Origin: Phytopythium helicoides
Taxonomy: Eukaryota > Oomycota > Peronosporomycetes > Pythiales > Pythiaceae
Reading direction: 5' to 3'
DNA: 64,000 bases
Assembly (NCBI GenBank): GCA_024867545.1
Contig: JANFNE010000005.1
Location: 186,001 to 250,000, forward strand
Part shown: positions 13,020 to 24,185 of the stretch, piece after piece
How positions within the stretch are numbered: position 1 is the first letter of the stretch
How the letters are laid out: every line of letters begins with the position of its first letter
Position numbers and translations under genes: made by a program
The notes under the pieces: generated by a model
The model's input: only the letters and a program-made list of their open reading frames with translations
Told to the model about the DNA's origin: nothing
The model's database searches: none

Positions 13020-13260
13020 GGCGTGTGCTCCGACTTCTCCAGCTTATTCCCCAACATCTCCAGCATACTCTCCCACGTCTCCTGCCTATGGTGGATTTGG
13101 ACAATCAGCTCCTGGACAAGCAAGGTCGAGTGTGGGAGGATTTGGGTTTTCGCCTGCTGCCCCTTTGTCCAGCCTGTCAGCTCAAAGGAGTAATGTTACG
13201 TTCGCAGGAGACCAATCTTCACTCTTTGGGGCGCCACAATCACACCCAAAGTCGGGATAT
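13020..13260 (+). other. hinge cassette of MGL-2: CTD-like heptads and FG motifs
   Basis: Codons 13027-13089 encode APTSPA followed by two full YSPTSPA heptads and a further Tyr, the unit of the RNA polymerase II largest-subunit tail with Ala at position 7. GGFG, GGFGF and SLFGAP follow, resembling nucleoporin FG motifs. An acidic patch (DYDDDDEDDY) and a basic KRRRDAKRD segment come next. The equivalent place in MGL-5 is unrelated. Confidence 0.85.
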
Positions 13261-14738
13261 GTCGACTATGATGACGATGATGAAGACGATTATGGTGTAC
13301 AAAGCATCGACAGCAGTGACGACGACGACGACGAAGAGAATGATGGGAGTTTAAAGCGTCGCCGCGATGCCAAGCGGGACACGGCCTACATCAAGCCAGG
13401 AAAAGTGCGGAGAGTACACGAGAAGCGCTTCTACACCGCACAACGCCAAAGCATCGATGGAACCAACAGCTTTTGGAGGGACTATGCTTGTCATGTGAAA
13501 GTCGTCGCGGCATCTGGGAGTCGAGCGTCTCTTCGGCCATTTTTGTCGTCATACTTTCCCGAAGCTCTCACTTCATTGACAGAAGGGATTCTTGCCATTT
13601 CAGTCCTTGATATGGAGGTGGATGCACCTCGAACCGAGATCAAGCAAGCTGCTGGTGGGTCGATGAACCAGTTGAGCCTAGTTGCAGCGAGCGACCTTGT
13701 GTTGTACCACCGCAGTATTGTTCCAGCTGAACCCATCGCATCTCCCAACGTGGACATTATCATCAAGCAAACTATTGTCAACGCTTCGGATGGAAGTGAG
13801 TGCACCAAGAGTGACGACGGACTCTTTGAACTTGTGGTGCACAAAATTTACTCGGGGATTGTGACAGTCAGCAATATTGGAGAATCGGAAGCCAGGGTGT
13901 CAACGTGTTGATGCAGATTCCTCAGGGAGCGATTCCACTATCAACCACAGGATTTTACACCAAGAGCGAAACCATTAGTATTCCTTCAAACTCATCGAAG
14001 AAACTCACTTACGACTTTTACTTCCCAGCGGTAGGGGACTTTGATCATTACTTGGCTCGTGCCTCGATCGAAGGAAAAGTTGCTGCTTGGGCGGGTGGGT
14101 CCGACCTCGACCATTCCCCACAAAAGCTTCGTGTCGTTCACGAAGCAACAAAGATCAATCTCACCTCGTGGTCAGATGTCTGCGCGCGAGGATCTTTTGC
14201 CGATGTTTGCCGCTACTTGGACAGCAATCCAAAGACAAGGATCGCCGACTTGCAGTGGAGATGTGAAGACGCGGTATTTTTCAAGGGATTAACCTCCTAC
14301 TTGCGCGACAACATGATGTTCAATCGCGCGCTATGGAAATATGCGTTACGCCATGGGGATATCCAAACTTCCAAGGAGTACTTAGAAAGCTCGAAAGAGT
14401 TCCTCTGCTCCATTGGACACGGGATCTCCACGACTATCACTGACACGAACCAACTCTATCACTGGGAGCGCTTCATTGAGGACTCATCCTGCTTTGATCA
14501 TATCGAGTTCGGGCCTTACCTTTGTAGCCGCACCCACTCAATTGCTGGCCGCATTCAGATGCCAGGAACACTTGGCTCGACAACTAGGGTGGGAGACTCT
14601 GGAAATCGTATACTCAATGCCGAAGCACGAGCATACTTCCACGAACTGTGCCTCCGTCTCGGCATGATTGCAAAGATGACGGCAACACATCTTGTGGTCC
14701 TCACGTATTACATGATCATGCTGGACAAAACGGAAGAA

Positions 14739-15968
14739 GCACTTGAGGTGTTCGGTCGTCTCGAGGCACTCTCACAAGATGAACGTGCTGACATCACCGA
14801 CAGCGTCCAGTTCGACTACTTGAGAGGATACCTCGACCTCGTACGAGACGATATCACCGTACGTGACGGTGTCGCCACCTCGAGTATCAACATCATCAAA
14901 TTCGGTGTCGCTCGCGAGGTCGTGGAGAAACACCTGCACCATCCGAACCCACGGTGGAGCGAGCGGTTCCAGAAGCTGAAGGAGGTGGTGGACGAGTATG
15001 ACGCGTTCGAGGTGCAGAAATTGCAACGTCTTGATCGCATGGGTTTGTCCGACGCGACAGACGACGAGAGTGGCGGCGTGTTGGTGGGTCACTCGTCTAC
15101 GTCTGGCAATGACACCAACGACGACGATGCAATGGGGAACCCCGTGGCTCGACCACAGGTGCGTCTGGACGCGACTGTGACGGGGTCGAACATCCGCGTG
15201 ACGTCCCAGTGCTTGCGTGCTGTGGAGTTGCTGTTCTACCCGATCGACGTCGAGCGGATGTTCTCTACGGATCCGTTCAACACATTTGCGGATGGCACGA
15301 ATGGATGTGGGTTGTCAGCAGTGTCTGGATCCATGTCCGAGTCATCGTTAAAGTTGAGGTCGAAGTCGTCGTCAACCTCGTCGTCCGTGTCTAGTGCAAT
15401 GCTGATCGAGCCGCGACAGCGAATGGTGGTGGATATGCTGGACTCGAGCTCGAGTGTGTCTGACGAGACAGCCGTCGTCACTCTGTCCGTATCCATCCCG
15501 AGCGACCTCGCCAACACGCAGATGATGGTGCGCGTGCGTGAAGCATCGAGTGCTGGTCGCACCATCGAGTCGGTGGCACCGCATGTGGAGGTGATGCGAG
15601 CGTACTTCAACTCACGACTGCACGTGACCCCGATGCCGCAGCTGGGACTGGTGCAGGTGCTGCACGCGGGGTGTCCCGTGCGCTCGTGCTACGTCAAGGT
15701 GTATGCTCGCGTGTCTGGATCGATATCGGTGTCTGCGTCCAAGTCGAAGGTGGAGAGCGAGTTCTACAAGGACGGGTACACGGATGTGCTGGGCAAGTTT
15801 GACTATGTGGGTATCAACGGGGACCTGATCGAGAAGGTGTCTGCGTTCTCGCTGCTGGTGTCGCACCCGCAGTTTGGTGCGAGCGTGGTGCAGGTGTCTC
15901 CGCCTGTGTTGGCGTCGACGACGGGCGACTACTCGCACAAGGAGACCGTGGAGCGGCTGTTGTATTAG
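14739..15968 (+). repeat. near-identical 3' tract shared by A and B MGL genes
   Basis: The last 1.23 kb of coding sequence (from GCACTTGAGGTGTTCGG to the stop) is nearly the same in types A and B, although the preceding kilobases are strongly diverged. Matching tracts are MGL-1 219-1455 (-), MGL-3 22873-24120 (+), MGL-4 34485-35730 (-) and MGL-5 42631-43876 (-). MGL-2 and MGL-3 share variants such as VTGSNIRV and SMSESSLKLRSKSS; MGL-4 and MGL-5 share VVGTSIRV and VEVMFYP. Confidence 0.85.
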
Positions 15969-16441
15969 CGTAGGCGAGTCGGGTATTGAGGATCGAGTGT
16001 GTCGGGAGGTGCTTTTCGATCTCGTGATCTCATGTTGGTTGTGAAGGCTTTTGTTGTCTCCCTGACGAGCTAGTTCTCTTCCGTGTGAGAGTGATCGAGA
16101 AGCGTTGGTTGAATATCAAATGGGGTCTGGTAGCTTTGTTTGTGTCTGTTGCTGTGGCAACCATCGAGTCGCGTCGTAGCTCGTCGGCTTCCGTAGCAGC
16201 AGATCCTGCTGCTGGACCTCGTGGAGCAGCGTGGGACCGCCATTTGCCTCCCGACAACTTCAAGGTTCGCCCATCCCTCGCTCACACGTCGCATCCGCCG
16301 CCGCCTGCAAATATATCACCAGGGAGCGAGCCACCGGCGGCCGTAGTGACGTCAGGACCATGGCGAGCTGCGCGGGTCTGCGCTCGCTCGCCTGCAGACC
16401 TGCATCTGCTCGCTGACGCCGACGCCGACGCCAACGCGGCC
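15969..16441 (+). promoter_or_regulatory. MGL-2 to MGL-3 linker with MGL-3 promoter
   Basis: This 473-nt linker is closely similar to the 463-nt linker between MGL-5 and MGL-4 (42168-42630, opposite strand). It holds the 3' flank of the B gene and the promoter of the A gene. The promoter has AAATATATCACC at 16309-16320, TGACGTCA at 16347-16354, and a short upstream reading frame at 16360-16416. Confidence 0.6.
16360..16416 (+). other. conserved upstream reading frame before MGL-3
   Basis: An 18-codon frame starting MASCAGLRSL and ending SAR-stop lies 25 nt before the MGL-3 ATG and just after the TGACGTCA site. MGL-4 has a counterpart of the same length (complement 42193-42249) starting MPSCAGLRSL and also ending SAR-stop. 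If the transcript starts downstream of the TATA-like element, both would sit in the leader and could reduce translation of the main frame. A role is inferred only. Confidence 0.4.
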
Positions 16442-19400
16442 ATGGAGAGCTGGGAGCTGGAGCTGGCGGCCGAGGGATCGGCGCTGAGCGCGGACGAGCG
16501 CGTGGCGTTCGCGCGGCGCCTGGCGCTGGCGGCCGACGCGCAGGCCAAGCGCGCGGTGGTGGCGGCAGCGCTGGCGCCTCACACGAGCGAGCGAGCGTAC
16601 TACGAGGCGCTGTGCGCGCTGCTGGAGGTGCAGGCGCTGGCGGAGCGTGGCGACGAGCGGGCCGACGCGGAGGCCAGGGCGGCGCTGCGTGAGAGCGAGC
16701 AACTGCAGCAGCGCGCCGAGCGGTGGCTGGAGCGGGACGCGTGCGCCAAGAAGCTGGCGCGGCTGCGGCGGCGTCGGCTGGTGCTGGAGCTGGAGCTGCT
16801 GCGGAGGGCGCGTGCGACGCGGGGCGAGCTGGCGGTGAGGCGCCGCGCTGCATTGTCGACGGTGCAGAGGACGGGGTGCTGATGTGGCTCACGTGGTTGT
16901 GGCTGTATCTGTGTTTGTTTGGACGCGGTGCTGTAGGAGGTCGGTCAGCGCATCGCGAGCTCCATGGAGATCACGCTGAGCGACCCGGTTCCGGCGGACG
17001 CGGGGGTCGCAGTCGCAGTCGCAGGCGTGGCCAAAGCCTACGCCTCCGTTGTAGAGTGCGCTGCTGTCTTTCCAGAGCTGCGATGGCAGTTGTGTAGTTG
17101 CTCTCACACTCACGCCTCGTTGATGATCGGTGTCGTGTCAGGGAGTCGGTGGTGTCTACGAGTGCGCTCGTGGACGCCAAGTGGGAAGCACTGAAGCGTG
17201 GTCCGATCTCGGAAGCCAAGACTCTCGTGAGCGACCTCAGAAGCGAGACTCGTGAAACCATCTTTGTCCGAGTAGTGAGAGCTGGGGAGAAGGAGCTACC
17301 GGCACACAAGCGCTGGGCCGTGCTCGAGCTGTTCCTGGAGGATTTCGCTCCAGAGTGCACCGACATCCCTGGACTCGTGGAGATTGTGATCGAAGACGTC
17401 CGGCGAGAATCGACGCAGCCGACCAATCGCGGTTTTGGCTTTCGTCGCCTGCACAAACGGATGCCGCTGTCACAGCTCGTGGAGTGTTTGGGTCGCGCTC
17501 CCGACTTGTTCCGCAACAATATCTCGTTTGCAAGCCATGGGTTGAAACTCATCCGCTCCTTGACCGAGGGTGAGGTGGAGGCATCTGGTGGCGTGTTGAA
17601 TGGAGGAAGCGCGACGGTGTTGCGAACAAAGCTGGCAGGCGTGGAGCAATCCATCGGTTTCCTGGCCCACTTCTCGTCGGTGCTGAACAAGGAGCGCCTG
17701 TCCGCTCGTCTGGAAGAGCTGCATCTGCGTCAGGCACTGTATTATGCGCAACCAGATACGATTTCCACTTTGCTGGATGCACTGGTGGAGTACGCCAAGT
17801 TGGTGGGGTATGTCACTTGCTCTGCGTCCGAGTCGGCGTCAAGCTATCGAGACCTCGCAATCCAAGCTGGCGCACTCAAGTTGCAGAATGATGATGTTGT
17901 GAAGCTCGCGGTTTCGACGTTGTTCGGTTCGAGTCTGGATTCGTCGTGTGTGTTTGACGCGCTTGCTGGGTTTGTGGGTCAAGAGTGGCTATCGACCCAA
18001 CAAGCGATGGCAATGATCAAGAGCGGCCAAGGAGACCTCGCCACATGGATCGAGAGACTGCCGCAAAAAGGCAAGGAGCTAGACTCCGACACAGCGTCCA
18101 CCACACCGGACATCGCCTTCTGCCAGTACAACCCCACCTACTTTACACCACAAGACCCGCTCGTCATCCACGTGCGAGTCAAGAACGTGCAGTCGCTGAC
18201 CGCTCACCTGTACGAGATCAAGACGGAAGAATACTACTCTCGTCTGCGTCACGAGGTGCGCGGCGACGTGTGTCTGGACGGGTTGCTTCCGAACGAGGAG
18301 GTGGTGGTGGATTTGAGTCACCTGAGTAAGTGGGAGGAGGCTCGTGTACCGATCGTGTTTGTGGGTGGTGGGGGTAATGGTGGTGATGGTGTTGAGTCGA
18401 CAAACAAGCGTGGTGTGTATGTGGTGGAGATTTTGGAGAAGGGTGTGACTTGTCGCGCGATCTTGCGTCGAGGTTTTCTTCGTTATGTGGAGCGTCTGAC
18501 GACTCGTGGTCACGAGTTGGTGGTGTTGGATGAAGTGGGCGATGTTGTTCGTGGTTCTCGCGCAGCATTGCTTCATCTGGATAGTCCAGGTCAGGCGGGG
18601 CGGGAATATGTGTCCGACGATGAAGGCATCATTGTGATCCCGTTTCGGTCCAGAAACTCCAGAGCGAGTAGGGATCATGTTTTGATGGTGTCGGACGGCT
18701 CCTTTTGCTCTCTGCATCGATCATTCAAGCGTCATTACGGTTGGTTCAGCTTGAATGCGAAAATGCACATCGACTCGGAGCAACTTCTGCCAGGCGCTCG
18801 TGCGAATCTCGTGACTCAGCTGCATGTCTCCTGTAATGGGCGTCTTCTACGGCGAGTTGAGTTGGGTCCGCTCACAGATATCAAGGTGACTGTGAAGTTT
18901 GAGCACTATGACAATGATGGCCGCTCAGTTGCGAGTAATGAGCGTCATGAGGAGCGATTCGGGTCGGTGGGGGATTTTCTGCGATCTCCAGTGGTCTTCG
19001 ACATCCCGAAAGACTGTGTGTCCCTCTCTGTTGAGCTGACTGCTCGTGTGCCTTCGTCAAGGGAAGTTGATGAAAGTGGTGTCGTTTATATGAGTGATCT
19101 GAGAGATACGAAGACTTTCAAGGTGCACGACATCAGTCGACATGATACCGTGTGGACCCCGCATCTGGTGAGAAAGTGTGCTGAAGCTAATGGTGGTGGT
19201 GGCAGTGGGTCATGCGTCTACACAGTACAGATTCTTGGTCACAACGGCGAACGTATCCCGGACATTGGGGCGATGTGCTATTTTACAAACAAAAACTTTG
19301 CAAAACCAACCAGGACAGTCCTGCAAAGTGACCTGAACGGAGAAATTCTCCTTGGTGAGCTCAAAGACATCATCAGGCTCGACATGACATTGCCAAGTGG

Positions 19401-22400
19401 AAAGAAGAAAGACCCGAAGTGGAAATGGCAGCTCCTGAACACAAACATTCCGCAACCCTTGACGGAAGTGCATTGTGCGGTTGGAGAGACGGTCGAGTTT
19501 CCTATTCCAGCTGCGTACTCAAGTGATGTGGATCGGTGGCTCACAGACGGTAAAATTGGTCTGTATCGAGTGATTGAGTTGGGTGAGAAGGGATCTGGAG
19601 TGCTCGAACCAGTCCGAAGTGGCGACGGTGGGTCCAGTGTGACAACGATCCAAAATCGTGAGAATGCAGCCATCGGCGTTTCTGCTACAATGGACAGACC
19701 CGGCACGTTTGTGGTTGTGGTGCGTCCACTGTCACTCAAATGTACCGTGAAGGTGTTTGGAAGCAAGAAGGAGCTGGCACCGTTAGGCGTCGATGCACTG
19801 GTGCAGTCGTCAACTGTGTTCCTGTCTACGTTACGAGCTCCATTGATGATAGCGTCTCAACGCGTGGTGTGGGATGCTGTCGCTACTTCAAAAGTCAGCG
19901 ATAATGATGGTTCATCTTCGAATGATGGGTCTTCCTCCCAATCGAACGCGCACTTGGAAGTGGAGTTGCGGAACGCCGTTGCTGGATCGACACGAGTCGT
20001 GGTGTTTGTGAAGCGGTTTGTGGATCCGTGGAATGCGCGTGCGGAGATGGCATTGGAGTCCGCGAGTGATGATGGCACGCCGTTTGTATCCGGGTCAGGT
20101 GGTGGTGTATTGATGTCGACGGAGTTCACAACGAAGGTGTTTGAGAACCGGTATTTGAAGGCTCGGAGGCTCGGTGACGAGTACGCCTACATTCTACGTC
20201 GCCGTGCGTTAATGGTGTCATCTGGTGCAGATGGATTGAGTGGTCCTGTTTTGAGTGGACCTTATACTGCGTCAAAACCCACGCTGATTCAGAATCCGGT
20301 GGTGGTATCTCAATCGGATATGGAGTTTGTGGTTGTGGTGGATGGTGACGATGTATCAGATACGAAGGTGGCGAAGACTGAGACCTCGAATTCGGCTACT
20401 GCAAAGGATGAAAAGAAGGCGGTGGAGCTCTCTGAATCCAGCATTGGCTTCCTTCGTGCTGGCTCGATGGTAGCTACTCATTGTGTGGTCGATCTGGATG
20501 CAGTCGTTCGTATTGAGTTGCCGCTGTTCGATTTTGATAGCAGCTTCAGTGATTTGGAAGTCGTGACGCTTGCGATCGACTCTGCAAGTGGTCAACACAG
20601 CGTGTCAACGATACTGTTGAAGAACCCTACCGTCGAAAAGCCAGAGAGACTACGGGACCTCCGTTTATCATCTGTCGATTCATTGCCGCAGGACCAACAT
20701 TTCCAGCAGACTATCCATCACGAATGGGTACAGGGTGGTGATGAGCGTGTGCTAGATATCATGCCTGGGTGTCAAATTGGTGTGTATGAGACGCTAAACG
20801 ATGTGTTGGACTTGTGGATGCCGATATCGAATTGCTATAATGAATCCTTTGTGCAGACGTTGAAGAAATGGTTCCAAATGACGGTCGCTGAGAAGGTGCA
20901 CCTCTACTTTCGAAAAGATGGGTTCTCCGGTGGAAACGCAAGTGACGAGCTCAACTTCTTTCTGTTCAAGAAAGATCGAGCATTCTTTGACAAGATTGTG
21001 AGACCTCTGGTTCAGTCGAAGGTTGGGAAGACGCTGCTGGACTACTGTGTTTTGGAGGATGTGGACGCACTCCAGCGGTTCTATTTGACGCCAGGTATGT
21101 TTCATCAGTTGCGACCGATCGAGAGACTGTTAACGATTGCAACAGTTGTGTCCAAGACAACAGCCGATTGGACGAGCTATATGTGTGAGGCTACGATGTC
21201 CAAGATGCGCAAAAGTATTAAGATGTCAAGGGATGACAAGTCCCTTCGTCGGATGTTTGAGACGGTTCTCTCCCATGGTGCTTCAATTGCACCGTGGAAT
21301 CGTCAGGAGAATCAGCTGTATCGCTGTATGCCCGGACTGTCGCATGAAGCAGATAATCCAAGCCAAGACGCACCAATAAGGGTATCTGAACCAGAGGTTA
21401 TCGATGACGATTTCGGTGTGAGAAGTATTCCGAGCGATGATGATGAAGAAGAAGAGAAACCTGATTTGTCAAAAAAGCGGACTCGATCTGACTGCAAGAT
21501 GGATGAGGCATATATCCAAGCCGGGAAGGTGCGCAAAGTCAATGAGCGGCGGAACTGCGGTCACTCTTTTGCTGGTGCGAACGAGTTTTGGGTGGAGTAT
21601 GCAAAGTACCTTGCTGGACATCACTCTACAAAACAGCCATTCGTATCGTCGTTTATACCCGAAGCGCTGACTTCGTTTTCGGAAGGACTCCTTGCACTCG
21701 CTGTGCTCGACCTTGAGATTGACCCTCCTCGCACTGAACGCGAGCAACTGTCAGAGAACCGAGTGCGGCTGGTTGCGGCCAGCGATATGCTATTGTATCA
21801 TCGAAGTCTGGCACCCGCCGACGTGGATATGGCTGCGACTTCAGCTTCTCAGTTGATTGTCACACAAACATACTTGTCGGGACTCTATCACGTTATACCT
21901 CCATACGGATATAAACCAGAGGTTGTGAGCGACGAATTCGTGGTTCACAGGATCTATTCGTGCAAGGTGACGATTAACAATGTTGGCGATGAGGATGCAC
22001 TCGACGTCAATGTGTTGATGCAGATTCCACAAGGTGCCGTTCCTTTGGGCAAGTCAGCGTTTTATCTTAAGGGGAAGACGACCTGGGTGAATTCAAAAAG
22101 ATCGAGTGACTTCACGTACAGCTTTTACTTTCCGGAAGCTGGAGAGTTCGAACACTATCCGGCGCATGTCTCGATCGGTGGACAAGTAGTTGCATGGGCG
22201 GGAGCGAATAGCATCGGTGCGAGCGATATACCTACCCGCAAACTGCGTGTTGTCTGCACACCATCCGAGATGAAGCTGATTACTTGGTCCGACATTTGCG
22301 TTCGCGGGTCGTTGGATGATATCAGCCAGTATATATTGGCTTCAGACATCAAGAGGGACGAAGATGTCACTCCACTATTGTGGAGGTGCGAGGACGCTGC

Positions 22401-24120
22401 GTTCTACAGTGGGTTGACATCTTCTCTTCGCCAGATAGTGCGCTTCGAGCCAGGTGTGTGGAAGTACTCGCTCCTACACGGGGATGACCAGGGTATCGCG
22501 GAGTTTCTTCAAAGTTCTCCCAGCTTTCTTCAATCGATTGGTGAGGGATTATTCACGTCATTCGTCGATACAAGTCTGCTCTACAAGTGCGACAGCTACA
22601 TCGATCGTGCTCAACGCTTCGACCACACCGAGTTCGGGCCATTCTTGAGCCAGCGAGCTCATCCCATCACCGGCACTATTGTCAAGAATGGAGTCTCCGG
22701 CACGAAAGTGTCTGGCTCTTCCATCACTTCTCCTGATGAGCGTATTCCCAACGAGCCGACGCGACAGTACTTTCACGACCTATGCCTCCGTCTCGGAATG
22801 TACTCGACTCTGAGTGCTCAGCATCTGTTCGTGCTCACATACTATTTGGTGTTGCTGAACTGGACACGAGAGGCACTTGAGGTGTTCGGTCGTCTCGAGG
22901 CACTGTCACAAGATGAACGTGCTGACATCACCGACAGCGTCCAGTTCGACTACTTGAGAGGATACCTCGACCTCGTACGAGACGACACCACCGTCCGTGA
23001 CGGTGTCGCCACCTCGAGTGTCAACATCATCAAGTTCGGTGTCGCTCGCGAGGTCGTGGAGAAACACCTGCACCATCCGAACCCACGGTGGAGCGAGCGG
23101 TTCCAGAAGCTGAAGGAGGTGGTGGACGAGTATGACGCGTTCGAGGTGCAGAAATTGCAACGTCTTGATCGCATGGGTTTGTCCGACGCGACAGACGACG
23201 AGAGTGGCGGCGTGTTGGTGGGTCACTCGTCTACGTCTGGCAATGACACCAACGACGACGATGCAATGGGGAACCCCGTGGCTCGACCACAGGTGCGTCT
23301 GGACGCGACTGTGACGGGGTCGAACATCCGCGTGACGTCCCAGTGCTTGCGTGCTGTGGAGTTGCTGTTCTACCCGATCGACGTCGAGCGGATGTTCTCT
23401 ACGGATCCGTTCAACACATTTGCGGATGGCACGAATGGATGTGGGTTGTCAGCAGTGTCTGGATCCATGTCCGAGTCATCGTTAAAGTTGAGGTCGAAGT
23501 CGTCGTCATCCTCGTCGTCCGTGGCGAGTGCGATGCTGATCGAGCCGCGACAGCGAATGGTTGTGGAGCTGCTGGACTCGAGCTCGAGCGTGTCTGCCGA
23601 GACGGCCATCGTCACTCGGTCTGTATCCATCCCGAGCGACCTCGCCAACACGCAGATGATGGTGCGCGTGCGTGCGGCATCGAGCGCTGGACGCACCATC
23701 GAGTCGGTGGCACCCCATGTGGAAGTGATGCGAGCGTACTTCAACTCGCGACTGCACGTGACTCCGATGCCGCAGCTGGGACTGGTGCAGGTGCTGCACG
23801 CGGGGTGTCCCGTGCGCTCGTGTTACGTCAAGGTGTATGCTCGCGTGTCTGGGTCGAGATCGGTGTCTGGATCGGGATCAGGGTGTGCGTCCAAGTCGAA
23901 GGTGGAGAGCGAGTTCTACAAGGACGGGTACACGGATGTGCTGGGCAAGTTCGACTACGTGGGTATCAACGGGGACCTGATCGAGAAGGTGTCTGCGTTC
24001 TCGCTGCTGGTGTCGCACCCGCAGTTTGGTGCGAGCGTGGTGCAGGTGTCTCCGCCAGTGTTGGCGTCGACGACGGGTGACTACTCACACAAGGAGGCCG
24101 TGGAGCGGTTGCTCTTTTGA
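16442..24120 (+). CDS. MGL-3, giant macroglobulin-like protein, type A (2,496 aa)
   Basis: Exons 16442-16834, 16937-17055 and 17142-24120 join to 2,497 codons with no interruption. Intron 1 is GTGAGG to TAG (102 nt) and intron 2 is GTGCGC to CAG (86 nt). The first 130 residues are Ala/Arg/Glu-rich and probably a helical or coiled-coil module. The MG2-like core is at residues 448-635. The hinge (about 1554-1638) has an acidic DDDEEEE run followed by KKRTR. The C-terminal domain with CYVKVYARV and FYKDGYTD is around 2400-2455. No CxEQ thioester, signal peptide or membrane helix was seen. In both shared tracts this copy carries the same variants as its neighbour MGL-2 (LPQKGKEL, YFTPQDP, VTGSNIRV), although MGL-2 is type B. 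Its 3' end lies 65 nt from the SED5 stop codon and lacks the 3' flank seen after MGL-2, -4 and -5. Function unknown. Confidence 0.78.
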
Positions 24121-24185
24121 TGTGTGAACGATAGACGCAGGCTATAATGATCTAGTTATTGCCTGAAAGCCTTGTTCTAGTAGTG

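Larger units (their letters stand above)
8314..15968 (+). pseudogene. MGL-2, giant macroglobulin-like protein, type B, three frameshifts
   Basis: Exon 1 is 8314-8703, exon 2 is 8761-8867 and exon 3 starts at 8944. Intron 1 is AAG/GTGAGG to GGCAG and intron 2 is GTGAGT to ACAG. Against intact MGL-5, exon 3 carries three single-base indels. An extra T near 10328 turns GCG GGC GAA into GCG TGG CGA. An extra G lies near 12070. One base is missing near 13887. The frames are 8944-10408, then from about 10329 to 12104, then 12118-13911, then 13905-15968. If the indels are real this is a recent pseudogene that could at most make an N-terminal product of about 650 residues; if they are assembly errors the gene is intact. 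The hinge (13020-13260) encodes YSPTSPA heptads and FG motifs absent from MGL-5. The tract at 9761-10325 and the last 1.23 kb are nearly identical to type A genes, while the rest is clearly type B. Confidence 0.7.

Noticed and set aside
219..24120. Secreted thioester alpha-2-macroglobulin
   Set aside because: There is no signal peptide and no CxEQ motif, and the acidic and basic hinge fits an intracellular protein better.
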